Below are positions 1-12,100 of a stretch of DNA of 64,000 bases, piece after piece. The translations under genes were made by a program, and so were the position numbers. The DNA lies in contig NC_044596.1 in NCBI RefSeq assembly GCF_901933205.1, positions 2,110,001 through 2,174,000 of the forward strand, given 5' to 3'. How positions within the stretch are numbered: the stretch's first letter is position 1; each line of letters opens with the position of its first letter. Origin of the DNA: Camarhynchus parvulus (lineage: Eukaryota > Chordata > Aves > Passeriformes > Thraupidae). A model generated the notes under the pieces. It was not told where the DNA came from, made no database searches, and worked only from the letters and a program-made list of their open reading frames with translations.

Positions 1-862
1 GCTTTGGTTCAGCTCTTTTGCATTTGGAGTCAGTGATTTGTACTGCTTGTGGAAGTAAACTGTGTCCTTCTCTCCTCAGCTTGCTCCAGGCTGCCAAAAT
101 TATGTTTATTCTGCTTTGGGCTGGGTTTTTTCAGCAGCCAGAGGTGCCAGTGGATGGGGAGCTCGGAAGGAGACTCCAAACTTTCCCTTTGGGTCCTGCC
201 CCTGGATTTCAGGGCTTTCAGCTGAACAGATTTGCAGGTAAGTCACCTTTTCCTTGCATTAGGCTTTGGTCTAATATGTAAATTAGGCACTTTTAACCTT
301 TGCAGTTCTCATTATCCATCATCATTATTTCCACTGTGTAAAAACACTTGAGTTTGATGGAATTGTAATTCTAAACTCAAAGTTCTTGGGAGGTAAAAGC
401 ACCAAATCCCAGGGTCTCACAGAGTATTTAAATGCTGCATTCTGCAAGGAGCAGAATGGTTTTGGACATTTCATCAGGAGTTTTTGGTCTCACTCAGTTT
501 TCACATTGAAAACTGCATTGCAAGAGAAAATTGCAGAATTTTTCTTGGATCCCAAGCCTGGATCCTGAGCTCTGGGTTGTTTCCATCTTGCTCTGCCTGT
601 AAGGACATGGATCAGGAATTGTTTTGCTTCTTGGCTTTATTTGGCCCTTTATTTATCCCACCTGCCTTAAGCCTGAATTCTGTGGAAAGCTTTTTGCAGG
701 GAACTTGCTTTACAAACCCACTGCAGAGAGCAAAAACCTTCCCATTAGTGCAGAAATATTGCAGCTGGATGGAAATTTAACTTTTTTAACTGCAATGTGA
801 GTGTGGCTAAGTGACAACCAGGGTGTTCAGCCCCTGCTGTGTTGCTGTACCAGGGGATTCAG

Positions 863-1740
863 GGGAACTGAGGGATTGTTTTGTGCTCAGTGCACACCCT
901 GTACAGCAGCAGGGATCTGCAATCCAGGCTCTGCATCACCCTGACACTGGCAAGCTCCTTGTCCATGAAATGTTTTGGCTCCTTGAAATTGCATCCACAC
1001 ACAGAGCAGGACCAGCCCAGGGATGTTGATTGAGAATATTAATTTTTTCCTGTGCATGGAGCTGGAATTTACAGAACCCTTGGGTGAGCTGGGTGCCTCT
1101 GCAGGCTGGGGGCAGCTGATCTGGAGGGCAGGGAACAAAAAATGATGGTTTGGGTTGGAAAGGGCCCTAAAGCTGCTCCCATTCCACCCCTGCTATGGGC
1201 AGGGACACTTCCACTGCCCCAGGCTACTCCAAGCCCCATCCAGCCTGGCCTTGGGCACTGCCAGGGATCCAGGGGCAGCCACAGGGGAACTGAGGGATTG
1301 TTTTGTGCTCAGGGCACACCCTGTACAGCAGCAGGGATCTGCAATCCAGGCTCTGCATCACCCTGACACTGGCAAGCTCCTTGTCCATGAAATGTTTTGG
1401 CTCCTTGAAATTGCATCCACACACAGAGCAGGACCAGCCCAGGGATGTTGATTGGGAATATTAATTTTTATAGAAAGAACAGCAGCGTTGCTGAAACTTT
1501 GCATGGAGCTGGAATTTACAGAACCCTTGGCAGCTTCCAGCTGGGTGCCTCTGCAGGCTGGGGGCAGCTGATTTGGAGGGCAGGGAACAAAAAAAATGAT
1601 GGTTTGGGCTGGAAAGGGCCCTAAAGCTCTTCCCATTTTACCCCTGCCATGGGCAGGGACAGTTCCACTGCCCCAGGCTGCTCCAAGCCCCATCCAGCCT
1701 GGCCTTGGGCACTGCCAGGGATCCAGGGGCAGCCACAGCT
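863..1740. repeat. tandem duplication, two units of about 420-455 bp containing CR1 pieces
   Basis: The unit from AGGGGAACTGAGGGATTG at 863 recurs from 1285 with the same order of landmarks (GTACAGCAGCAGGGATCTGC, CCATGAAATGTTTTGGCTCC, CR1 end). A third copy is at 11704-12110. Confidence 0.85.
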
Positions 1741-2175
1741 GCTCTGGGCACCCTGTGCCAGGGCCTGCCCACCCTCACAGCCAAGAATTCCTTCCCAATA
1801 TCCCTTCCAGCCCTGCCCTCTGGCAGTGGAAACCATTCCCTGTGTCCTGTCACTGTTATATTTTATGAAAAATCCTTTTGCCAGGATATTTCAGAAAATA
1901 CGACAGTGACACTGTCCCTGCCTCCCTTGTCCCCAATCCCTCTCCAGCTCTCCTGAATCCCCTTTAGCTCTGAGCTCTCCCTGGAGCCTTCTCCTCTCCA
2001 GGTGAGCACCCCAAGCTCTCCCAACCTGGCTCCAGAGAAGTTCCAGCCCTTGGAGCATCTCCATGGGCTCCTCTGGACTCTCTCCAGCAGCTCCAAGTCC
2101 TCCTGATGTTGTTCCCCAGGGCTGGGGCAGCTCTGGGGTCTCACCTGAGCAGGGCAGAGGGGCAGAATCCCCCCT
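1590..2175 (-). mobile_element. CR1 LINE 3' fragment
   Basis: On the plus strand the complement of a CR1 end: TGGTTTGGGCTGGAAAGG, CTGCCATGGGCAGGGAC, GGCCTTGGGCACTGCCAGG, then the CCTCTGGACTCTCTCCAGCAG part about 450 bases in. Truncated, non-coding. Confidence 0.85.
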
Positions 2176-2631
2176 CCCCATGCTGGGGGCTCAGCCCAGG
2201 AGCAGTTGTGCTGCAGGGAAGGGAAAGCTTTGTCCTGGCCAAGCTGTTTGGAGGAGAACAAGTGCCCTGCTCCTTAGCAGAGGCTGGACACTCATTTCCA
2301 AGCACTTGAAATCTGCCAAATCCTCCCAGCTGCCTTGGTTTCCTGGCAGAGGGAGAAGAGCAAAGGCTTTTCATGCTCCTTATCTCTGGGCCCAGAGCTG
2401 TGGTGGCTGAGCTGTGTAATCTCTGTCAAAACAAGAGATTACTGAGGCTTCTCCTGGTGTTTCAGTGCCTCTGCCTGGTGGGAATCCTGCTGAGTCTGTC
2501 CTTGCTTCCCCTCCAGTCCAAGTCCAGTGTTATTTTAGCACCACTGGGAGTAAAATCCATGGAAATGTGCTTGTTACCCTGCTGTGCTCAGGGCTGAACT
2601 CTGCACCTGGGGCTTCACTGCATTTTCCAGA

Positions 2632-2815
2632 TACTCCAGGCGGCATTTTCTAAATACTCTAGGTAGCATTTTCTAAATATTCCAGGCAGCATTTTCTAAA
2701 TACTCCAGGTAGCATTTTCTAAATACTCCAGGTAGCATTTCCTAAATACTCCAGGCAGCATTTCCTAAATACTCCAGGCAGCATTTTCTAAATACTCCAG
2801 GTAGCATTTTCCAAG
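2632..2815. repeat. minisatellite, about 23-bp unit
   Basis: About eight copies of a unit like CTCCAGGTAGCATTTTCTAAATA. Lies just downstream of exon 8 in SLC16A4's last intron. Confidence 0.85.
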
Positions 2816-3019
2816 CTGCTGGTTGGATTTTGCAAATTCCCAAGCAAAATGTTGCCTGCCTATAAAAATACATTTCTGAAATAGGATTTTTGGTTTTTCT
2901 CTCTCTCTGTTTGAACAGAAAACCCATCCTGGGATGGATCCCTGCAGGAGAGTGAACCAGCAGCATGGTTTATCCCTGGATTTTTGGGGTGGCTGTGGGT
3001 TTTATAAAACATCACTCAC

Positions 3020-3113
3020 CTGCTAGAGGGGGTCCTCCCATGGCTGCTATCCCTGCAAAGAAAGCAGCAAAGCCCAGGTAGCTGTGGAGCTTCTCCACAC
3101 CCACCAGATCCAC
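3020..3113 (-). CDS. SLC16A4: SLC16A4 exon 8 (TM11)
   Basis: 94 bases encoding [19 protein letters not shown] and then [13 protein letters not shown], equivalent to mammalian LGLASFFAGMAVLSGPPIAG. Acceptor AACAG|GTG, donor GCAG|GTGAGT. Too short to stand out as an open frame; found by splice signals and homology. Confidence 0.92.
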
Positions 3114-6100
3114 CTGTTTGGAAACCAAAATGGATAATTAGTGATTGGCTTCATAGGAATGCATATGCACAAGAGATTAATTGATTTTTTTTTTTTAAGC
3201 ACAAGAGATGATTTGATTCTTTTTTTTCTGGGGAATTTCCTCTCCAGCTGCAGCTTTGGAAGGGCTTTGCCCCTGCAGGTCTGATCCAGCCTGGAACCAG
3301 TTTGTGTCCCTAAGGCAGCAGTGGGAATGACTGGGATGGGAGAGGCTTCTCTGCCTCCAGCTGCCCAGACCTGGAGGAAGAGTTTGAAACTCTGAATGGC
3401 TTCCAGAGAGAAATGCCAAATTCTAATGGTGCCTGGATCAGGGAATCCAGAGATATCCTGGGAGAATGGTTTGGGTTGGAAAGGACCTCAAAGCTCATCC
3501 ATGCCACCCCTGCCATGGCAGAGACATCTGCACTGCCCCAGGGTGCTCCAACCTGGCCTTGGGCACTGCCAGGGATCCAGGGCCAGCCACAGCTGCTCTG
3601 GCAATTCCATCCCAGCCCCTCCCCACCCTCCCAGGGAACAATTCCTAATTCCCAAATCCCATCCATCCCTGCCCTCTGGCAGTGGGAACCATTCCCTGTG
3701 TCCTGTCTCTCCATCCCTTGTCCCCAGTCCCTCTCCAGCTCTCCTGGAGCCCTTTTAGCTCTGGAAGGGGCTGTGAGGGGATCTCCAGGATCTCCTTTAG
3801 GCTCTGGAAGGGGCTCTAAGGAAATCTCCTGGATCCCCTGGGTACTGGAAGGAGCTCTAAGATCTCCTGGATCCCTTTAGCTCTGGAAAGGGCTCTGAGC
3901 TCTCCTTGGAGCCCCTTTTAACTCTGGAAGGGGCTCTTAGGGGATCTGGATCCCATTTAGCTCTGGAAGGGGCTCTTAGGGAATCTCCTGGATCCCTTTT
4001 GGGCACTGGAAGGGGCTCTAAGGGGATCTGGATCCCCTTTAGGTCCTGGCAGGGGCTCTGAGCTCTCCCTGGAGCCTTCACCTCTCCAGGCTGGCTCCAG
4101 CCCTGGGAGCATCCCCGTGGTGTCCAGCAGGACCCTGCTGCAGCTCTGGGTGTCCCAGGTAATTTTGGATGGTTCTGGTATCCCAGGTGATTTTGGGATA
4201 GTTCTTGGTGGCCCAGGTGATTCTGAGCTGGTTCTGGGTGTCCCAGATTATTCTGGGATGGTTCTGGGTTTACCAGGTGATCCTGGGATAGTTCTGGTTC
4301 TGCTGTCCCAGGTGATTTGGGATAGTTCTGGGTGTCCCAGGTGATTCTGGGATGGTTCTGGTTCTGGGTGTTCCAGGTGATTTTGGGATGGTTCTGGGTG
4401 TCCCAGCTGATTCTGGGATGGTTCTGGGTGTCCTTCCCAGGTGATTCTGGGATGATTCTGGTTTTGGGATGGTTCTGGGTGTCCCAGGTGATGCTCATGG
4501 CATTGTAAGTTCTGATGTCCCTCCCAGGTGATTTTGGGATGGTTCTGGTTCTGGAATGGTTCTGGGGGTCCCAGGTGATTCTGGGATGGTTCTGGTTGTC
4601 CCAGGATGGTTTTGGGATGGTTCTGGGTGTCCCAGGATGGTTTTGGGATGGTTCTGGGTGTCCCAGGTGATTCTGGGATAGTTCTGGTTCTGGGATAGTT
4701 CTGGATGTCCCTCCCAGGTGATTTTGGGATAGTTCTGGTTCTGGGATAGTTCTGGATGTCCCAGGATGGTTTTGGGATGGCTCTGGGTGATTCTGGGACA
4801 GGAGCAGCACCCCCAGCCCTGCTGGGCCCACCAGCACTCACCAGCACGGGCAGCACCAGCGCCATGAAGCCTCCACAGAAGGCGGCCAAGGCCACGGTGT
4901 AGGCCAGCAGCAGGTGGAAGGTGGTGGCCAGCGGCCCCAGCAGGTTGGTGGCCCCGCTCAGGAGCAGGTAGGTGACATGGAAATGGTACCTCTTGGTCCA
5001 GTTGTGGTCGGCCAGCCAGCCCGAGAGCAGCTGGCTCAGCATCTCCGTGATGCCTGGGGGAACAGGAGCACCCAGGACTGCGCTGTGTGTCAGCTGGAAA
5101 TGATTTCTAGGGATTTTTATAAATTATTACTTCATATACATTTATTAAATATAAATTTGGCTATATTTTATAGTATTTTATATGACTATTTTATTATTTG
5201 TAGTATATGTAATATATTAAGATTTGATTTTCTGTAATATTGAAATTCTATTATTTCTAGATATTTTAATAAATTATTACTTTATATACATTTATTAGAT
5301 ATAATTTGGCTATATTTTATAGTATTTTATTTTTTATTTTTTTAAATTATTATTTTTATTTTTTAAAATTATTATTTTTATTATTTGTAGTATATGTAAT
5401 ATATTAAGATTTGATTTTCTGTAATATTGCAATTCTATTATTTATTGATATTTTTATATATTATTACTTCATATAAATTTAATAGATATTATAAATTTGG
5501 CTATATTTTACAGTATTTTATAAGACTATTTTTATTATTTGTAGTATATGTAATATTTTAAGATTTTATATACATTTATTAGATATAAATTGGCTATATT
5601 TTATAGTATTTTATATTATTATTTTATTATTTGTAGTGTATGTAATATATTAAGATTTGATTTTCTGTAATATTGAAATTCTATTATTTATCGATATTTT
5701 TATATATTATTATTTCGTATAAATTTATTAGATGTAAATTTGGCTATATTTTACAGTATTTTATATGACTATATTTATTATTTGTAGTATATGTAATATA
5801 TTAAAATTCTCTTATTTCTAGGTATTTTTATGTATATTACTTCATATAAATATATTAGATATTATAAATCTACTTATATTTTATAGTATTTTATAAGACT
5901 ATATTTATTATTTGTAGTATATGTAATATATTAAGATTTTATTTTGTGTAATATTGAAATTCTATTATTTCTAGATATTTTAATAAATTATTACTTTATA
6001 TACATTTATTAGATATAATTTGGCTATATTTTATAGTATTTAATTTTTTATTTTTTAAAATTATTATTTTTATTATTTTTTATTTTAAAAAATTATTATT

Positions 6101-9100
6101 TTTATTATTTGTAGTATATGTAATATATTAAGATTTGATTTTCTGTAATATTGCAATTCTATTATTTATTGATATTTTTATATATTATTACTTCATATAA
6201 ATTTAATAGATATTATAAATTTGGCTATATTTTACAGTATTTTATATGACTATTTTTATTATTTGTAGTATATGTAATATATTAAAATTCTCTTATTTCT
6301 AGGTATTTTTATGTATATTACTTCATATAAATATATTAGATATTATAAATCTACTTATATTTTATAAGACTGTATTTATTATTTGTAGTATATGTAATAT
6401 ATTAAGATTTTATTTTGTGTAATATTGAAATTCTATTATTTCTAGATATTTTAATAAATTATTACTTTATATACATTTATTAGATATAATCTGGCTATAT
6501 TTTATAGTATTTTATATTATTATTTTTATTATTTGTAGTATATGCAATATATTCAGATTTGATTTTCCGTAATATTGAAATTCTATTATTTATCGATATT
6601 TTTATATATTATTACTTCATATAAAATTAATAGATATTATAAATGTGGCTATATTTTATAATATTTCATATTATTATAGTTATTATTTGTAGTATATGTA
6701 ATGTATTAAAATTCTCTTATTTCTAGGTATTTTTACATATATTACTTCATATAAATATATTAGATATTATAAATCTAGCTATATTTTATAGTATTTAGTA
6801 AGATTATTTTTATTATTTGTAGTATATGCAATATATTGAGACTTGACTTTGTGTAATATTTAAATCCTATTATTTCTAGATATTCTTATATATTATTACT
6901 TCATATAAATTTATTAGATATAAATTTGGCAATATTTTATAGTATTTCATATGATTATTTTTATTATTTGTAGTATATGTAATATATTAAGATTTGACTT
7001 TGTGCAATATTGAAATTCTATTATTTCTAGGTGTTTTTATATCTTATTGCTTCATATAAATTTATTATATATTATAAATTTAGCTATATTTTATAGTATT
7101 TATTATTATTATTTTTATTATTTGTAGTATATTTAATATATTGACACTTTGTGTAATGTTGAAATTGTATTATTTCTATATCTTTTTACATTTTATTACT
7201 TCATATAAATTTATTAGATATAAATTTAACTGTATTTTATAGTATTTAATATTATTTTTATTATTTGTAGTATATTTATTATATTTATACTTACAGTATT
7301 CTATCTTTTATATTACTAATATTATCGTTTCTTATCAATCATAATATATAATATAATATAATATAATATAATATAATATAATATAATATAATATAATATA
7401 ATATAATATAATATAATATAATATAATATAATATATATTATATTATATTATATTATATTATATTATATTATATTATATTATATTATATTATATTATATTA
7501 TATTATATATTCTAGTATATATTATATTTTTATATTATCTATATTATTTTCTATAATTAATTGTATTTAATCTAGTTAAATTATATTTATCCTCACATTA
7601 CTATATTTATTATTTAGTATTTGCATATTTTTAATATTTTTATATTTTTGCTATACATTATACTACATATTATATATTCTAATATAGTTCTTTTACAGTA
7701 TTTTATAATATATTATTATTGTACATTATTCATAGTATACTTGATTATATATATTAACCTTAATATAATTTATTCTTCTATTTATTTTATAATATTAATT
7801 ATTTGGAATTATAATATCAATATTAATATTAATTAAGAAATATTAATATTCTTAATAAATATTAATATTAATATTAATTATTTTAATTATTAATTGTTAT
7901 TGTTATATAATTTTTATAATATTATTTTATAATATTAATTATTTTATATACATTATTTTTATATATGTTAATATAATTTTAAATTATTATATTTCTTTTT
8001 TATTTCTGATTTTTATAATATTACTCTTTTTAAAAATTCTGTATTATTTCTGTTATTGTCACATCCCAATTTCCCTGTTCATTGGGAGGATGTGACCACA
8101 AAGGGCTAAAATTCCAGAAAGTTCCAGGTGTTTTTAGGCTGTTACAAAATCCAGGGATTGGGATTTTCCCTTTTCCCTTTGGGGGGAATTTCACCCTTTG
8201 GGGTGTCTGCACCCTCAAATGCCCTAAATCAGGATAGAGGGACTTGCTGAAGAGAAAAATCTGAATATTAAGAAGAAAAATGCAGCTGAGATTTTAATTT
8301 TTTCTAAAATTATTTCTAGTTCAATTCTAAATATTAATTTTTCTACAAACCCCAGGTATTTTCTACAAACCCAGGCATTTTAGAGGCTTAGCAGCCTTTT
8401 AGTTGTTGGGGTTTTGAGAGTTGTTTTTTACATTTCTTGGTACATTTTTATGAAGCAAAGTTCAAGGAGCTCTCGAGTGAGCTCGTGTCCCACCGACCTC
8501 TGTGTCCCTCCCACTCCTAATCCCAAATATCCCATTAATTCCTGGGAATCCTAACACCTCAACAACCCCTCCCTGCTGAATATTCCCCCCAGCACTGCAG
8601 AAATAAAATCAATTTTTTACAATAAAATATTTGCTGCTGACTCAGGCTGGAGCCACTTTCTTACCCAGCATGGCTTTAGTTTTAATCCTGGCTTAAAACC
8701 AGGCTTGGGTTTGGGTTTTGGGAGAGTGTACCTTAAAGCCAGGCATGGGTTTGGTTTTTGGGGTTTGGGGTTTTGGGGAGTGTGCCTTAAAACCAGGCAT
8801 GGATTTGGTTTTTGGGAGTGTGCCTTGTTTTTTCCCCACTTTGAGGTGGATATTCCAAATCCAAATGCCTGGATCTGGACATGGCTTTGGGTTTTGGGGA
8901 GTGTGCCTTAAAACCAAGCATGGATTTGGGTTTTGGGGTTTGATTTTTGGGGAGTGTGCCTTAAAGCCAGGCATGAATTTGGTTTTTGGGGACTGTGCCT
9001 TGTTTTTCCCCTACTTGGAGGTGGTTGTGCCAAATCCAGATACCTGGATCTAGGCATGGGTTTGGTTTTTGGGGTTTGGGTTTTGGGGAGTGTGCCTTAA

Positions 9101-12100
9101 AACCAGGCATGGGTTTGATGGGTAGGTTTTGCCTTAAAACCAGGCATGGGTTTGGGTTTTGGGAGTGTCCTTTATAACCAGGCATGGGTTTGATTTTTGG
9201 GGACTGTGCCTTGTTGTTTCCCCACTTGGAGTTTGGGATGTGCCAAATCCAAATGCCTGGATCTGGACACGGGTTTGGGTTTTGAGAAGCGTGCCATAAA
9301 ACCAAGCAGGGGTTTGGGTTTTGGGGTTTGATTTTTGGGGAGTGTGCCTTAAAGCCAGGCATGAATTTGGTTTTGGGGGACTGTGCCTTGTTTTTCTCCT
9401 ACTTGGAGGTGGTTGTGCCAAATCCAAATGCCTGAATCTGGGCATGGGTTTGGGATTTGGGGAGTGTGCCTTAAAACCAGGCATGGGTTTGGGTTTGGGA
9501 ACTGTTCTTTATAACCAGGCATGGGTTTGGTTTTGGGGAATGTGCCTTAAAACCAGGCATGGGTTTTGGTTTTGGGGACTGTGCCTTGTTTTTCCCCTAC
9601 TTGGAGGTGGTTGTGCCAAATCCAGATACCTGGATCTGGGCATGGGTTTGGTTTTTGGGGAGTGTGCCTTAAACCCAAGCCTGGATTTGATTTTTGGGGA
9701 GTTTGCCTTAAAGCCAGGCATGGGTTTGGGTTTGGGAACTGTTCTTTATAACCAGGCATGGGTTTGGCTTTTGGGGATTGTGTCTTGTTTTTTCCCCTAC
9801 TTGGAATTTGGGATGTGCCAAATCCAAATGCCTGGATCTGGGCATGGGTTTGGGATTTGGGGTTTGGGTTTTGGGGAGTGTGCCTTAAAGCCAGGCATTA
9901 ATTTGATTTTTGGGGAGTGTGCCTTGTTTTTTCCCCCCACCTGGAGATGGATGTGCCAAATCCAAATGCCTGGATCCACATCAATGTAGGAGATTTTTCC
10001 CCCACTATTGAATTTCTCCCTTTTGGGTCAGGCTGGAGGGTTTTGGATGCCCCTCTGACTTGTGGGTTTAAGCCCAGCAGGGATTGTGGTGGGCACAGAG
10101 CACCTTGTAAGGGGAGATTTGGGATTTTTGGGAGCAGGGAGGGTGTGGGATCATCCAGCTGGCACTGGGAGAAGCACCCAGGAGGATCCATCCCAGGACA
10201 TATCTGGGGCCGTTTCTGGGCAGAGCTGGGGCTGTTTTCCTGTGAGCTGGGGGTGTGAGGATCTCTGTGCCTACCAGCCACGGCGATGAGGTAGGAGCCA
10301 TCCCTGCTGCTCAAGCCCAGGGTCCTGGCTCTGGCCACCAGGTGGAAGAAGGGCACGAAATAGGCCAGGTGGCTGAAGAGGAAGGACCAGGTGAAGATGT
10401 AGAAAACGGGATCCTTCAGTGGGGAGAAGTCCAGGAGAGGCTGGGGAGGTTCCTTTGTGGTGGCTGCAGGGGTTTGGTGGTTTCTCCTGGCCTCGGTGGG
10501 GGTTTCTGAGGAGGAGCTCTCCATCTGCAGCTTTCCCAAGGCAGATGGATTCGCTGGCTCTGAGACATCTCTGCCATGGGGCACCACGAGTCTCTCCGTG
10601 CTGAGAGCCTCCTGTGCATGGAGAAGCTGTAATTCCCTCTGAGTGCTTCCATCTGAACACCCACCAGGAGTTTCTGGATCCTTCTCTTCCCCTGGAGAGC
10701 CCTGGTGTTGGTTTTTGGCAGATTGCCGGCGCAGCTGGGGGCTGGCAGGCCACAGCAGCATGCTGGAAGGCACCAGGTTCAGCATGATGCCTCCAAAAAT
10801 CAGCAGAGTACCTGAGGGAAGGCAAAAGGGGGTTTGTTCTTGGGTTGGAAAGGGGGGAGCAGCAGGAAATGGCCTTTTAGAACAGGGTATGGTTTTCACA
10901 GACCATGGAGAAAGCTCTGTTTGCCTTCTCCTTCTGCAGGGATTTTAATTCCTGTTTTTCTAACTGGAAGTTCATTTTGCTGTGATGCACAGGACAAACC
11001 CACAGCTACTTCTGGGATCTGTTTTGCTTTTCCTCATTTAAAGTCAGGATGGACCTTGAAGATGGTCTTGAAACACTACAGTAAAATCAGGCATTTCTGG
11101 GGTTGATTTCTGAGATCTGTGCTTTGATTTTAATGAGGGATTTCTGGGTTTGATTTCTGAGATCTGTGCTTTGACTCTGATTTTAATGAGTGATTAAGTG
11201 TTTCATTATTAACAAGATGTCCCCAGACTATCCTAGAAGAGGCAGAATTATTCCTTGGTGTGCTGAATTTTTAAGAAGAGCCTCTTAGAGCCTCCAGATC
11301 TCCCCAAATTCCCTCTCAGAGCTGATGAATTGTGAGGAGCAGGATTCAGCTGCAGCTTTGGAAGGGCTTTGCCCCTGCAGGTCTGATCCAGCCTGGAACC
11401 AGTTTGTGTCCCTAAGGCAGCAGTGGGAATGACTGGGATGGGAGAGGCTTCTCTGCCTGCAGCTGCCCAGACCTGGAGGAAGAGTTTGAAACCTGAATGG
11501 CTTCCAGAGAGAAATGCCAAATTCTAATGGTGCCTGGATCAGGGAATCCTGGGTATCCAGAGATATCCTGGGAGAATGGTTTGGGTTGGAAAGGACCTCA
11601 AAGCTCATCCATGCCACCCCTGCCATGGCAGGGACATCTTCACTACCCCAGATTGCTCCCAGCCCAGCCTTGGGCACTGCCAGGGATGCAGGGGCAGCCA
11701 CAGGGGAACTGAGGGATTGTTTTGTGCTCAGTGCACACCCTGTACAGCAGCAGGGGATCTGCAATCCAGGCTCTGCATCACCCTGACACTGGCAAGCTCC
11801 TTGTCCATGAAATGTTTTGGCTCCTTGAAATTGCATCCACACACAGAGCAGGACCAGCCCAGGGATGTTGATTGGGAATATTAATTTATTCCTGTGCATG
11901 GAGCTGGAATTTACAGAACCCTTGGGTGAGCTGGGTGCCTCTGCAGGCTGGGGGCAGCTGATTTGGAGGGCAGGGAACAAAAAATGATGGTTTGGGTTGG
12001 AAAGGGCCCTAAAGCTGCTCTCATCCCACCCCTGCCATGGGATGGTTCTGGTTCTCCTTCCACTGTCCCAGGCTGCTCCAAACCCCATCCAAGCTGGCCT

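Noticed and set aside
80..235. Possible plus-strand exon between CTCCTCAG and GCAG|GTAAGT
   Set aside because: Good splice signals and an open frame, but I cannot match the peptide to a known protein. RBM15 would be the expected neighbour, and its sequence is not recognisable here.
1141..1271. Separate CR1 feature
   Set aside because: Real CR1 sequence but already part of the 863-1740 tandem duplication, so not listed twice.
2440..2560. Hydrophobic plus-strand peptide (CLCLVGILLSLSLLPLQ) as a missing last transporter exon
   Set aside because: It is on the wrong strand for SLC16A4 and its similarity to the last MCT helix is only compositional.
3857..4837. Minus-strand frame rich in PEPSQNHLG
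   Set aside because: Translation of the intron 7 minisatellite; it ends at the donor of exon 7.
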